Source: Deltaproteobacteria bacterium | GTDB taxonomy: Bacteria > Myxococcota > Myxococcia > Myxococcales > 40CM-4-68-19 | Assembly: GCA_005879535.1 (NCBI GenBank) | Contig: VBKI01000079.1 | Location: 1-35,816 of the forward strand | Direction: 5' to 3' | Length of the DNA stretch: 35,816 bases | Shown here: one piece after another, positions 23,424 through 31,307 of the stretch | How positions within the stretch are numbered: position 1 is the first letter of the stretch | How the letters are laid out: each line of letters starts with the position of its first letter | Translations under genes and position numbers: made by a program | The notes under the pieces: model-generated | What the model was told of the DNA's origin: nothing | The model's input: only the letters and a program-made list of their open reading frames with translations | Database searches by the model: none

Positions 23424-23948
23424 GTGGAGGACCGTTTGGCGATCCCGGGCACGCGCATCGATGTTCGACCGATCCTGCGCCGGGTACAGTCGCGTGAAAC
23501 CGAAGCATTTCTCGATTCCCGCTTCGGCGCCGAGATCCTGCCTCTCCTGACTCCCATCGTCCTCGACCGCGCGCATCCCTTGCCCACCCTGCGCCACGGC
23601 ACGTGGGGGCTGGTGGTGCGCTTCCGAGGCACGAATTCCAGGAAATACGGCGTGATCCTCGTGCATCCCGCGCTTCCGCCTTTCATCGAGGCACCTGACT
23701 ACGAACGCGTCCCTTTGGAGCACCTCATCGCCAGTCACGTGACAGCGCTGTTCGGACGCTCGGCGATCGAATCCTTCTGGACCTTCCGCATCGCGCACGA
23801 TGATTCATCCGCGATCGGCGCACGACATGACGTCGCCGAATTTCTCGCCGCGGCGCTCCAGAAGACGCATCGGAAGCAGGACGCGCTCGCGCGCAGGGAG
23901 CTCGCGGGTCCGAGATCCAACCTCGGTCCGAGATCCAACCTCGCTTGA
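23424..23948 (+). CDS. Isolated polyphosphate kinase 1 head-domain fragment
   Basis: A 174-residue frame starting at GTG 23424. The stretch EILPLLTPIVLDRAHPLPTL, then WGLVVRFRG, PFIEAPDYERVPLEHLIASHV, TALFG and SFWTFRIAHD follows the head (H) domain of PPK1 in order, from the 'LTP..vd..hPFP' motif to the 'FRvTR' strand. The N-terminal domain and both catalytic C domains, including the autophosphorylated His, are missing, so it cannot make polyphosphate alone. The tail is a short tandem repeat with no PPK1 counterpart. It may be a decayed remnant or a stand-alone accessory domain. It lies 59 bases after the DsbA-like gene and four bases before the flavin monooxygenase. Confidence 0.68.
   Translation: MEDRLAIPGTRIDVRPILRRVQSRETEAFLDSRFGAEILPLLTPIVLDRAHPLPTLRHGTWGLVVRFRGTNSRKYGVILVHPALPPFIEAPDYERVPLEHLIASHVTALFGRSAIESFWTFRIAHDDSSAIGARHDVAEFLAAALQKTHRKQDALARRELAGPRSNLGPRSNLA
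23907..23942 (+). repeat. 18-base tandem duplication
   Basis: Two exact head-to-tail copies of an 18-base unit (23907-23924 and 23925-23942) encode PRSNLG and PRSNLA at the end of the PPK1-like fragment, directly before its stop. It is in frame and looks like a recent slippage duplication. Confidence 0.95.
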
Positions 23949-23952
23949 CCGC

Positions 23953-25491
23953 ATGGACACTGAAGTCCTCATCGTCGGCGCCGGCCCTACCGGTCTCGTG
24001 CTCGCTCTCTGGCTCGCCCGGCTCGGCATCCGGATCCGCATCATCGACAAATCTGCCGAACCAGGGACCACTTCGCGTGCGCTGGCGGTTCAGACGCGGA
24101 CGCTGGAGCTCTACCGCCAGCTCGGTATCGCCGACGAAGTGGTCGAAGCAGGCCTGGTGTTCTCCGCAGCAAATCTCTGGGCCAGAGGCAGAAGAGCCGC
24201 GCACCTCGACCTCCGCAGCCTGGGCGCGGGCCGGAGCCCCTTTCCTTACGGGCTCATCTACCCGCAGGACGAGCACGAGCGCTTCCTGATCGCGCGGCTC
24301 GAAGAGCTGGATGTGCACGTCGAGCGCAAGACCGAGCTGATCGATTTCGAGGAAACGGACGGACGCATCCTGGCGCGCTTGCCAGGGTCGACGTGCCAGG
24401 CTGCATTTCTTGCCGGCTGCGACGGCGCACACTCGACCGTGCGCGAGAAGCTCGAAATCAGTTTTCCGGGCGGCACTTATGAGCATCTCTTCTACGTCGC
24501 TGACGTGGAGGCGAACGGGCCGCTGATGGACCGCGAGCTGCACGTTTCGATCGACGAGAGCGATTTCGCCGCCATCTTCCCGCTCGAGAAAGAGGGCCGC
24601 GCCCGGCTGATCGGTACCATTCGCCCCGAGGCGGAGAAGGAGGGCGAGAATCTCGGCTGGAACGACGTGAGCAAGGGCCTTTTGCAGCGGTTGCGCGTCG
24701 ACGTCCGCCGCGTGAACTGGTTCTCGACCTACCACGTACACCACCGCGTCGCGGCGCGTTTCCGCCATGGGCGCGTCTTCCTCGTCGGCGATGCCGCGCA
24801 CGTCCACAGCCCGGTTGGCGGGCAGGGGATGAACACCGGGATCGGCGACGCAGTGAACCTCGCGTGGAAGCTGGCGGCGGCGATACGCGGACGAGCGCCG
24901 GCGCGCATCCTCGACAGCTACGAGCCGGAGCGGATCGGCTTTGCGCGCCGCCTGGTCGCGACCACTGACCGTGTCTTCCAGTTCGTCACCAGGAGTGGGC
25001 GGCTCGCAGCCCGCGTGCGCGTGCACGTGGCGCCGCGCGTGATCTCGACCCTGTTCCGGCTGCCAGCGGTGCGGCGCTTCCTGTTTCGCACCGTCTCCCA
25101 GACGGCGATCGAGTATCGGGAGAGCGGCTTGAGCGAGGGGCGCGCCGGGCGCATCCGCGGCGGCGATCGGCTGCCATGGGTCGAGTCCGCGCCTGACAAC
25201 TTCACGCCGCTCAAGTCGCTGGAGTGGCAGGTGCACGTGTACGGCAGCGCCGGTGGCGGCTTGGCTGCAAGGTGCGCGTCGCGCGGACTGCCGCTGCACG
25301 TCTTTCCGTGGAGCCGCAACGCGGCGCGCGCAGGGCTCGCCCGCGATGCGACCTACCTCGTGCGGCCAGATGGCCATGTCGGGCTCGCCGATGTGCTGCA
25401 CGGTCCCGAGCGCCTCGAGCGCTATCTCGACGACCGCGACCTCCGCTTCGTCGCGCAGCCAGCCAGGGCCGGCGCCGCCCCCGGTCTCTGA
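23953..25491 (+). CDS. Class A FAD-dependent aromatic monooxygenase
   Basis: A 512-residue flavoprotein of the PheA/MhpA/TetX-like group. The dinucleotide motif VGAGPTGL is at 8-15, the Cys-Asp-Gly motif with AGCDGAHSTVREKL has Asp157-Gly158, and the FAD ribityl motif FLVGDAAHVHSPVGGQGMN has Gly279-Asp280. A C-terminal thioredoxin-like region (about 410-512) without redox cysteines follows, as in phenol hydroxylase relatives. The enzyme uses NAD(P)H and O2 to hydroxylate an aromatic or polyketide-like substrate; which one is unknown. ATG 23953 is chosen since the FAD motif must be N-terminal; the frame stays open to 23800 inside the preceding gene. It converges with the tetR at 25495. Confidence 0.92.
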   Translation: MDTEVLIVGAGPTGLVLALWLARLGIRIRIIDKSAEPGTTSRALAVQTRTLELYRQLGIADEVVEAGLVFSAANLWARGRRAAHLDLRSLGAGRSPFPYGLIYPQDEHERFLIARLEELDVHVERKTELIDFEETDGRILARLPGSTCQAAFLAGCDGAHSTVREKLEISFPGGTYEHLFYVADVEANGPLMDRELHVSIDESDFAAIFPLEKEGRARLIGTIRPEAEKEGENLGWNDVSKGLLQRLRVDVRRVNWFSTYHVHHRVAARFRHGRVFLVGDAAHVHSPVGGQGMNTGIGDAVNLAWKLAAAIRGRAPARILDSYEPERIGFARRLVATTDRVFQFVTRSGRLAARVRVHVAPRVISTLFRLPAVRRFLFRTVSQTAIEYRESGLSEGRAGRIRGGDRLPWVESAPDNFTPLKSLEWQVHVYGSAGGGLAARCASRGLPLHVFPWSRNAARAGLARDATYLVRPDGHVGLADVLHGPERLERYLDDRDLRFVAQPARAGAAPGL

Positions 25492-25494
25492 GGT

Positions 25495-26139
25495 TCAGGC
25501 GCGAGCATGCCGCACCTTCGCGCCCGCACCCAGCGGTGACGAGGGATTGCGCGGCAGGTGCCGGAGGCCCATCCACCCCAGCGCGGCCACGTGCTTCGCA
25601 ACGTCGTCGATGGAGAAGCCACGGCCGGCCGCCGCCCACCACTGGGCAACCTGCGTGACCATCCCGATGAGAGCGTTCGCGTAGATCGGCGCGACCTTCG
25701 GGGCGAAGCCCGCGTTCTCGAACTGCTTCCGGAAGATGTCGCCCACGCGGTGCGCCAGATCATCGATGACCCGGGTCAGTCCTCGTCGCGCAGACATGTT
25801 CGGTGAGTCCCGGGTGAGCACGGCGAACCCCGCAGGGACCTCCTTCGTGTACGACATGAACGCGACGACGGCCCCTTCGAAGCGCTCCCGGGCGCTCCCC
25901 TCCGCGATGCTCACCGACACGCGGCGGACGAGGTCGTCCATCTCGCGGTCCACGATTGCGGCATACAGCCCGTCCTTCGAGCCGAAGTGCTCGTAGATGA
26001 TCGGCTTGGTCACGCCGGCCTTCCGGGCCACTTCATCGAGCGTGGTCGCTTCGTAACCGTGCGAGGCGAAGACTGCTCGGCCGACCTCCAGCAACTGCGC
26101 ACGGCGATCGGCTGCCGTGAGCTTCTGCTTGCGCCCCAT
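25495..26139 (-). CDS. TetR-family regulator of the desaturase gene
   Basis: A 214-residue TetR protein. The helix-turn-helix (about 30-58) reads TTLDEVARKAGVTKPIIYEH with FGSKDGLYAAIV following. ATG 26139 has AGGAGG about four bases upstream. It is divergent from an acyl-CoA desaturase with a 30-base inverted repeat in the gap, the same layout as DesT/FasR-type fatty-acid regulators that sense acyl-CoA pools. I infer repression of the desaturase, released or tightened by an acyl ligand. The C-terminal tail, rich in Pro/Gly/Arg, is of no known fold. Confidence 0.9.
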   Translation of the reverse strand: MGRKQKLTAADRRAQLLEVGRAVFASHGYEATTLDEVARKAGVTKPIIYEHFGSKDGLYAAIVDREMDDLVRRVSVSIAEGSARERFEGAVVAFMSYTKEVPAGFAVLTRDSPNMSARRGLTRVIDDLAHRVGDIFRKQFENAGFAPKVAPIYANALIGMVTQVAQWWAAAGRGFSIDDVAKHVAALGWMGLRHLPRNPSSPLGAGAKVRHARA

Positions 26140-26157
26140 TGCGCCTCCTGTTACCCA

Positions 26158-26187
26158 TCAGTAAGTTACTTCCAAGGAACTTACTGA
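26158..26187. promoter_or_regulatory. TetR operator: 30-base inverted repeat
   Basis: Two perfect 10-base arms, TCAGTAAGTT (26158-26167) and AACTTACTGA (26178-26187), flank a 10-base centre. The site is AT-richer than its surroundings, lies 18 bases from the tetR start codon and 27 from the desaturase start codon, and so can control both genes. Size and symmetry fit a TetR dimer or pair of dimers. Confidence 0.8.
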
Positions 26188-26214
26188 GTAGTAGCAACAA
26201 CCCTGGGGTCCGTC

Positions 26215-27000
26215 ATGTACATCGTCCTCTGCGCAGCCGTCTTCACCGTCGCCTACCTGCTGAACATCCTTACCATCAGCGTGGGCTACCACCGAGGATT
26301 CGCCCACCAGGCCGTCACCCTGCATCCCCTGCTGCGCAGGCTGGTGATCGCCGGCGGGAACTGGGTCACCGGACTCGACCCCAAGGCGTGGGTGGTGATG
26401 CACCGACTGCACCACGAATACTCGGATACGCCGCTGGACCCGCATTCGCCCGTCAACGTCGGAATGCGCGGCATGGGACTCGAGCAACTGCGCAGCTACA
26501 AGCGCGTCATCATCGGACTGCTCAAGAAGGACCCCGCCTACACGCGCTATGCACGCGACCTTGATTTCCCCGTCAACATCCTGATCCGCCGCAAGCTCTG
26601 GTATCTGCCCTACGTCGTTCATGCCCTCGTCGGGGTGGCGCTCGCGGTTTGCGTTGGGCCACTTCTCGGCGTCGCTTACTTCCTCGGCATGATGAGCCAC
26701 CCTATCCAGGGCGGGCTCGTCAACTGGCTCGGGCACGCGGTGGGCGGGCGCAACTTCGACACCGACGACAATTCCCGCAACAACCACCTTGCCGCGTGGC
26801 TGATCCTCGGCGAGGGGTTCCAGAACAACCATCATCGCTACCCGGCCTCGGCGACGTTCTCATACCGGCGTCACGAGGTTGACCTCGGTTACTACGCCTG
26901 CGTGCTGATGGGATGGTTGGGCTGGCTCGAGATCCACCGCCATTCGCTCATCCCGCGGCCACCCGCCACGGCCACCTTGCAGCCCAGGATGCTCGGATGA
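26215..27000 (+). CDS. Acyl-CoA desaturase (membrane di-iron fatty acid desaturase)
   Basis: A 261-residue membrane desaturase. The three His boxes are HRGFAH (26-31), HRLHH (63-67) and QNNHHRYP (203-210), with an extra NNHLAAWL segment before the last. They bind the di-iron centre that inserts a cis double bond, usually delta-9, into an acyl-CoA chain at the inner membrane. The protein is short for the family, starting just one helix before the first box. GGGGTC four bases before ATG 26215 is a weak ribosome site. It is followed with an ATGA overlap by the hemolysin III family gene, so the pair is coupled and probably shares the operator at 26158. Confidence 0.93.
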   Translation: MYIVLCAAVFTVAYLLNILTISVGYHRGFAHQAVTLHPLLRRLVIAGGNWVTGLDPKAWVVMHRLHHEYSDTPLDPHSPVNVGMRGMGLEQLRSYKRVIIGLLKKDPAYTRYARDLDFPVNILIRRKLWYLPYVVHALVGVALAVCVGPLLGVAYFLGMMSHPIQGGLVNWLGHAVGGRNFDTDDNSRNNHLAAWLILGEGFQNNHHRYPASATFSYRRHEVDLGYYACVLMGWLGWLEIHRHSLIPRPPATATLQPRMLG

Positions 27001-27662
27001 CGACCTCCCGTCCCGAAGCGAGCCATCCGACCAAGCCCAGGCTGCGCGGCATCCTGCACCAGTGGAGCGCTGTCTTCGCCGCAGGCGCCGGGATGGTGCT
27101 GGTCGCGACGGCTCCGGCCGGGCGACCGAGGTTCGGGGCAGCGGTCTTCGCGCTCACCCTGTGCACTCTGTTCGCAGTCAGCGCGCTCTACCACCGGGTC
27201 ACCTGGGAACCCGCCGCACGCACACGCATGAGGCGGCTGGACCACGCTTCCATCTTCCTGCTGATCGCGGGGACGTACACGCCGCTCGCGATCGTCGGCT
27301 TGCCACCCGGGGAGGCTGGGACCCTGCTCTGCTGGATCTGGGCGGGCGCATTCCTCGGGATCGCACAATCCGTCTTCTGGGTATCGGCGCCGAAAGCGGT
27401 GAGCGACGGACTCGCGGTCGCGGTCGGATGGATGATCGTCCCCTACTTCGGCTCGGTGCGGGCGGTTCTCGGCAGCGTCGCAACGGGGATGCTTCTCGTC
27501 GGCGGGATTGCCTATACGCTCGGCGCGCTCGCCTATGCCTTCAAGCGGCCGAACCCGGTTCCAGGGGTGTTCGCGTACCACGAAGTCTTCCATGGGCTGA
27601 CTCTGGTCGCGGCGGTGCTGCACTTCGCGGCGGTACTGTCGATGATGCGAGGTGCGGCGTAG
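26997..27662 (+). CDS. Hemolysin III / PAQR-family membrane protein
   Basis: A 221-residue protein with seven hydrophobic helices. Family motifs are SALYHRVTW near 61, LDHASIFLLIAGTYTPLA near 81 and the C-terminal HEVFHGLTLVAAVLHF. The Ser, His and Asp residues in these motifs form a zinc site as in adiponectin receptors, which act as ceramidases. The bacterial role is unclear, with links to membrane-lipid homeostasis. The ATG overlaps the desaturase stop by four bases, supporting a common role in membrane lipids. Start 26997 is chosen for that overlap. Confidence 0.92.
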   Translation: MTTSRPEASHPTKPRLRGILHQWSAVFAAGAGMVLVATAPAGRPRFGAAVFALTLCTLFAVSALYHRVTWEPAARTRMRRLDHASIFLLIAGTYTPLAIVGLPPGEAGTLLCWIWAGAFLGIAQSVFWVSAPKAVSDGLAVAVGWMIVPYFGSVRAVLGSVATGMLLVGGIAYTLGALAYAFKRPNPVPGVFAYHEVFHGLTLVAAVLHFAAVLSMMRGAA

Positions 27663-27724
27663 CGTCGTCGGTCAGCCCGGCGGCAGGAGGCCCATTCGCT
27701 CCTTGCCATGCACAGTCGAAAAAC

Positions 27725-27752
27725 TTGGCAGACCGATCGTATGGCATCTAAT
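27725..27752 (+). promoter_or_regulatory. Candidate sigma-70-type promoter before the PilZ gene
   Basis: TTGGCA (27725-27730) and TCTAAT (27747-27752) are each one base from the -35 and -10 consensus, with a 16-base gap, in an AT-richer patch of an otherwise GC-rich region. The predicted transcript would begin about 30 bases before the PilZ start codon. Based on inspection only. Confidence 0.5.
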
Positions 27753-27790
27753 GTAAATGATCAGACGACGCCTTTATCGAGGTCATTCGG

Positions 27791-28429
27791 ATGCCGGCCA
27801 CGCCGCATGAGAATCAACCCGACTCGCCACCGCCAAAGTTCATCATACCGGTGCGGTACGTTTCGGGCGGCGTCGTCGTGCAGACGACCTCGACGTCGTT
27901 GAGCAAGGACTTGATCCACGTCCGGTCGGCGCGCCCTCCTCGCGCGGGCCTCGTCATCGGCCTTCAGCTCTACTTTCCGAACGTCCGCGAGGTCGTGAGG
28001 AGCACCGGGCTGATTGCGAAGACGACGTCGGGTCCGGACTCCGGGTTTTGGGCGGAGCTTGCTGACGACAAGCGCAGCGCGGACCAGATCGCCGTGTTGC
28101 TGGCGCGGCATCGCGACACGGGAGATCGAGGATGCCCACGATTGCATACGAATCTTCGCGCGACGATTCGACGCGGAGAAGGTTCAACGGCTGATGGATA
28201 CATCACCAACATCAGCCGGAGCGGTGCATTCGTGAAGGTCGATCCGCCGCCCCCGCTGGGGAGCATCGTCGATCTCGAGTTTACGACTCCGGGAGTACGG
28301 GGACGCCATACGGTGCTGGCGTACGTGGTCCACGTCGCCGAGCGCCGTGGAATCGGCATTCAGTTCATCGGCGGAAACGATCAGTTTCGTTCGCGCCTGG
28401 ACGAGCACATCGCCCGACTTGCGGGTTGA
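27791..28429 (+). CDS. Tandem PilZ-domain protein
   Basis: A 212-residue cytoplasmic protein. Residues 14-105 form a degenerate PilZ-like barrel (FIIPVRYVSGGVVVQTTSTS with SKDLIHVRSARPP, lacking the RxxxR and D/NxSxxG signatures). Residues 118-212 form a better one, with NLRATIRRGEGST, then GYITNISRSGAFV carrying the N-x-S-x-x-G element, and VDLEFTTPG. A full RxxxR is not obvious, so cyclic-di-GMP binding is uncertain. This build resembles PilZ paralogues expanded in myxobacteria. GAGG lies about six bases before ATG 27791. It stands alone, 49 bases before the sigma factor. Confidence 0.82.
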   Translation: MPATPHENQPDSPPPKFIIPVRYVSGGVVVQTTSTSLSKDLIHVRSARPPRAGLVIGLQLYFPNVREVVRSTGLIAKTTSGPDSGFWAELADDKRSADQIAVLLARHRDTGDRGCPRLHTNLRATIRRGEGSTADGYITNISRSGAFVKVDPPPPLGSIVDLEFTTPGVRGRHTVLAYVVHVAERRGIGIQFIGGNDQFRSRLDEHIARLAG

Positions 28430-28477
28430 GGCTCGTTCCGTTGCTATCCTTCTGCCTCTCTCTTCCGTCCCTCGTGC

Positions 28478-29470
28478 ATGGACAACCGCAATCCGAAGGT
28501 GACCGACGCGCTTCGCCACGACGTCGAGGCATCGTGGCACCGCTTCCTCGATCTCTACGAACCGCTTCGGCCCGAGCTGTACCGCTACTGCCGGCATCTG
28601 ACTCGCAGTCCGTGGGACGCCGACGATCTCGTTCAGGACGCGCTCTTCCGTGCGTTCGCGAGGCTCGGATGCATGAACGAGATGCCCGGGAATCCGCGTG
28701 CATGGCTCTTCCGGATCGCCTCGAACCTGTGGATCGACCGCGTCCGCGCCCAGAAGCCGGAGCCCGAACCGGATCCGCAGCGCGCATCGAGCAGGGAGCC
28801 GCGCGCGGTCCGTGAAGCGGCGGGTACGCTCCTGTCGCGGCTCTCCCCGCAGGAGCGCGCGGCGGTGGTGCTCAAGGAGGCGTTCAATTTCACGTTGGAG
28901 GAGATCGCCGAGGCGCTCTCGACGACGCAGGGCACCGTCAAGTCTGCGCTGCATCGCGGGCGGGGCAAGCTCATCGAGCCGGTGTACCAGGTTGAAGCTT
29001 CGCCCAAGCCGGCGGTGCTCGACGCCTTCTGCGCCGCGTTCAACGCCGGCGATGTCGATCGGCTCACCTCGCTCCTCCTCGACACGGCGGAAATCGAGGT
29101 CGTGCGCGTTCACACGGAGTACGGCCCGGAGGCGGCGCGGCGCGGCGTCTTCCAGGGGATGCTCTTCGGCACCCGGCGGCTGGCGGATCCGGCGCGGCTC
29201 GCCGGCCTCGATCCTGCGTTCTTCCGCAACGTGTTGCCGCAGGTCCCGCGCGTCGAACTACGACTGCACCGCGGCGAGTGGCTCCTGGTCCACTGGTATG
29301 CGCACAGCGACGGCGACGCGGTGCGCGCCATCACCCGAGTGGAGGCGGATGGCGATCGACTCACCCGCGTGAGGAACTATTTCTACACGCCCGACGTCCT
29401 GGGAGAGATCTGCGCCGAGCTCCAGCTTCCGTTCCGCAGCAACGGCTACCGGTACTGGAAGGAGGCCTGA
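28478..29470 (+). CDS. ECF sigma factor with C-terminal SnoaL-like domain
   Basis: A 330-residue sigma factor. Region 2 is about 25-92 (ELYRYCRHLTRSPWDADDLV, then RAWLFRIASNLWIDRVR). Region 4 is about 120-168 (LSPQERAAVVLKEAFNFTLE, then ALSTTQGTVKSALHRGRGKL). Residues 180-330 form a SnoaL/NTF2-like domain (VLDAFCAAFNAGDVDRLTSL, then WLLVHWYAHSDGDAVRAI). Sigma factors with such tails (ECF41/ECF56-type groups) use the extra domain to control activity instead of an anti-sigma factor, and none is encoded beside it. The following hydrolase starts five bases after the stop. Confidence 0.93.
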   Translation: MDNRNPKVTDALRHDVEASWHRFLDLYEPLRPELYRYCRHLTRSPWDADDLVQDALFRAFARLGCMNEMPGNPRAWLFRIASNLWIDRVRAQKPEPEPDPQRASSREPRAVREAAGTLLSRLSPQERAAVVLKEAFNFTLEEIAEALSTTQGTVKSALHRGRGKLIEPVYQVEASPKPAVLDAFCAAFNAGDVDRLTSLLLDTAEIEVVRVHTEYGPEAARRGVFQGMLFGTRRLADPARLAGLDPAFFRNVLPQVPRVELRLHRGEWLLVHWYAHSDGDAVRAITRVEADGDRLTRVRNYFYTPDVLGEICAELQLPFRSNGYRYWKEA

Positions 29471-29474
29471 GCAC

Positions 29475-30281
29475 ATGTGCGTCATGGCTTTGATGCTCGC
29501 GGCCGCCGGGTACGCGCCCGTGAACGGGCTCCAGCTCTACTACGAGATCCGCGGCAAACCGGCGAAGGACGGCGTCCCGCTCGTGCTGCTCCATGGGGGC
29601 GGCTCCACCATCGAGACCTCGTTTGGCAAGCTCATCCCGCTCGTCTCGAAGACGCGACAGGTGATCGCGTTCGAGCAGCAGGGACACGGCCACACCGCGG
29701 ACGTAGACCGACCATTCTCCTTCGAGCAGTCCGCCGAGGACGCCGTCGCGCTGCTTCGGCACCTCCACGTCGCGAAGGCCGACTTCTTCGGCTACAGCAA
29801 TGGCGGACACATCACGCTGGAGATCGCGCTCAGGCATCCCGAGGTGGTTCGCTCGCTCATCGTCGAGTCCGCCTTCTTCAGCCGCGACGGCACCGACCCG
29901 CGATTCTGGCAAGGGTTCGATCACGCGAAGCTCGACGACATGCCCCCCGAGCTGAGGAAGGCATACCTCGCGACCGCGCCGCATCCCGAGCAGTTGCCTT
30001 CCTTCTTCGCCAAGACCGTGCAGCGGATGCGCGAGTTCAAGGGTTGGACGCCGGCGCAGCTCCAGACCATCCGGGCGCCCACGCTCCTGGTGCTGGGCGA
30101 TCGCGACGTCGTGCGTGTCGAGCATGCCGCGCAGATGCAACACCTGCTTCCCGACGGGCGCCTCGCTGTGCTTCCCGCGGCGGACCATCTCGCCATCCCG
30201 GACCGAGCGGCGGACGTGGCTCGGTTCGTCGACGAGTTTCTCCTCCGCGCTGTGAACGCGACCCGAGACTCCCGCCGTTAA
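29475..30281 (+). CDS. Alpha/beta hydrolase in operon with the ECF sigma factor
   Basis: A 268-residue serine hydrolase. The oxyanion motif LVLLHGGGST is near 37, nucleophile Ser108 lies in FGYSNGG, the acid is Asp209 or Asp211 in LGDRDVV, and His238 is in AADHLAIPD. The lid (about 128-185) contains DGTDPRFWQGFDH. The substrate is unknown. A GGAGG sequence from the end of the sigma gene lies nine bases before ATG 29475; an ATG at 29484 is also possible. The N-terminus (MCVMALMLAAAGYAP) is mildly hydrophobic but too short to call a signal peptide. Tight linkage suggests that it is a target or partner of the sigma factor. Confidence 0.9.
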   Translation: MCVMALMLAAAGYAPVNGLQLYYEIRGKPAKDGVPLVLLHGGGSTIETSFGKLIPLVSKTRQVIAFEQQGHGHTADVDRPFSFEQSAEDAVALLRHLHVAKADFFGYSNGGHITLEIALRHPEVVRSLIVESAFFSRDGTDPRFWQGFDHAKLDDMPPELRKAYLATAPHPEQLPSFFAKTVQRMREFKGWTPAQLQTIRAPTLLVLGDRDVVRVEHAAQMQHLLPDGRLAVLPAADHLAIPDRAADVARFVDEFLLRAVNATRDSRR

Positions 30282-30398
30282 CGACGCCGCGCTTCGACCG
30301 TACCGGCGGATCTCCCAGGCGGCAGCGGCAGCAGATGGACCTACCCCACTCGCCGACGAGAATTGGGACGTGGGCAAGGCACTTGCTAGCTTGGATGG

Positions 30399-31307
30399 AT
30401 GAATGTTCGCGTCAACGCGCTTCGCTTCGTCGGTTGCGCGATTGCAATCTCGGCATTCTTGTTCGCCTCGGGGTCCTCGAGCTCTGGCTGTGGCTCGGCG
30501 TCCACAGGCGCGGGCAGCGATGCCGGCGACAGTGGGACCGGCGGCAATACCTTCCATGTCGACATCAGCCTGACCTCGGGCCTGATCACATTCCCGAACA
30601 AGTACTCCGGTTGGGCCGTCGGCGGCAGTTCTGCGACGAACTTCGTGGCCTACCCCAGCGGCTGGTCCGTTGGCGGCGGTTCGGCGACGAACTTCATCGC
30701 AGTGCCGGCAGGCTGGAGCGTGGGCGGTGGCTCGGCGACGAACTTCGTGGCTTACGCTCCGGGCTGGAGCGTCGGCGGCGGATCCGCGACGAACTACGTC
30801 GCGGTGCCTGCGGGTTGGACCGTCGGGGGCGGATCGGCGACGAACTTCATCGCGTTGCCCCCGCTCCCAGGGTGGAGCGCAGGCGGCGGTTCGACGACCA
30901 ATTACACCGCGCTCCCTCCGGGCTGGAGCAGCGGCGGAGGATCGACGACCAACTTCATTGCGCTTCCACCCGGGTGGTTGACGGGTGGCGGATCGGCGAC
31001 GAATTTCGTGGGCTATCCATCCGGACAAGGCTGGACGATCGGAGGAGGCTCGGCGACGAACTACACGGCGCTCCCTCCGGGCTGGAGTGCAGGCGGCGGC
31101 TCCGCAACCAATTTCGTTGCTGTCCCGCCCGGCTGGGTCGTCGGAGGTGGATCCTCGGCCAACTTCATCACGTATCCGGGGCCCGCCGTGGCGACCATTC
31201 AAGTAAAATTCGACGATCCGGGCTGGCTCGGACTGCTCAAGGCCTGCAGGACGGCGGCAGCTACTCGGAGTCGACGCTCGCCGACATCGTCATTTACGCC
31301 TTCCTGA
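30399..31307 (+). CDS. Exported protein with eleven 17-residue Gly/Trp/Ser repeats
   Basis: A 302-residue frame. A hydrophobic leader (8-24) and a Ser/Gly/Cys stretch (SSSSGCGSAS, possible lipidation at Cys31) indicate export. After a linker, residues 71-261 hold eleven near-identical units of the form GWSVGGGSATNFVAxPx; two units are 19 residues long. The Asn-Phe/Tyr and Trp positions are almost invariant, suggesting a stacked beta structure on the cell surface. I do not recognise a family. After residue 275 the sequence loses natural character; a better C-terminus lies in another frame up to 31360 (separate entry), so the true product may end there. Start ATG 30399 has no strong ribosome-binding site. 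Confidence 0.78.
   Translation: MNVRVNALRFVGCAIAISAFLFASGSSSSGCGSASTGAGSDAGDSGTGGNTFHVDISLTSGLITFPNKYSGWAVGGSSATNFVAYPSGWSVGGGSATNFIAVPAGWSVGGGSATNFVAYAPGWSVGGGSATNYVAVPAGWTVGGGSATNFIALPPLPGWSAGGGSTTNYTALPPGWSSGGGSTTNFIALPPGWLTGGGSATNFVGYPSGQGWTIGGGSATNYTALPPGWSAGGGSATNFVAVPPGWVVGGGSSANFITYPGPAVATIQVKFDDPGWLGLLKACRTAAATRSRRSPTSSFTPS
30609..31181 (+). repeat. Array of eleven 51-57 base coding repeats
   Basis: Eleven direct repeats encode the 17- or 19-residue units of the exported repeat protein. Nine units are 51 bases; units 5 and 8 have 6 extra bases. DNA identity is lower than protein identity because of silent changes, so the array is kept by selection on the protein and is not a fresh expansion. 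The periodicity also keeps the opposite strand open for hundreds of codons, which is an artefact. Confidence 0.95.

Noticed and set aside
23725-25401. A 558-codon minus-strand frame opposite the flavin monooxygenase
   Set aside because: The plus strand holds the FAD-binding motifs in order; the minus frame is a shadow.
30371-30387. Possible sigma-54 promoter (GG, ten bases, GC) before the repeat gene
   Set aside because: The spacing fits, but the predicted start point falls one base before the start codon, and the flanking match to consensus is weak.
29361-31202. A 613-codon open frame on the minus strand across the repeat array
   Set aside because: It is the reverse-strand shadow of the 51-base coding repeats and the hydrolase. 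Its sequence is Arg/Ala-rich and its period copies the plus-strand units. The plus-strand frame has an export signal and conserved aromatic positions.
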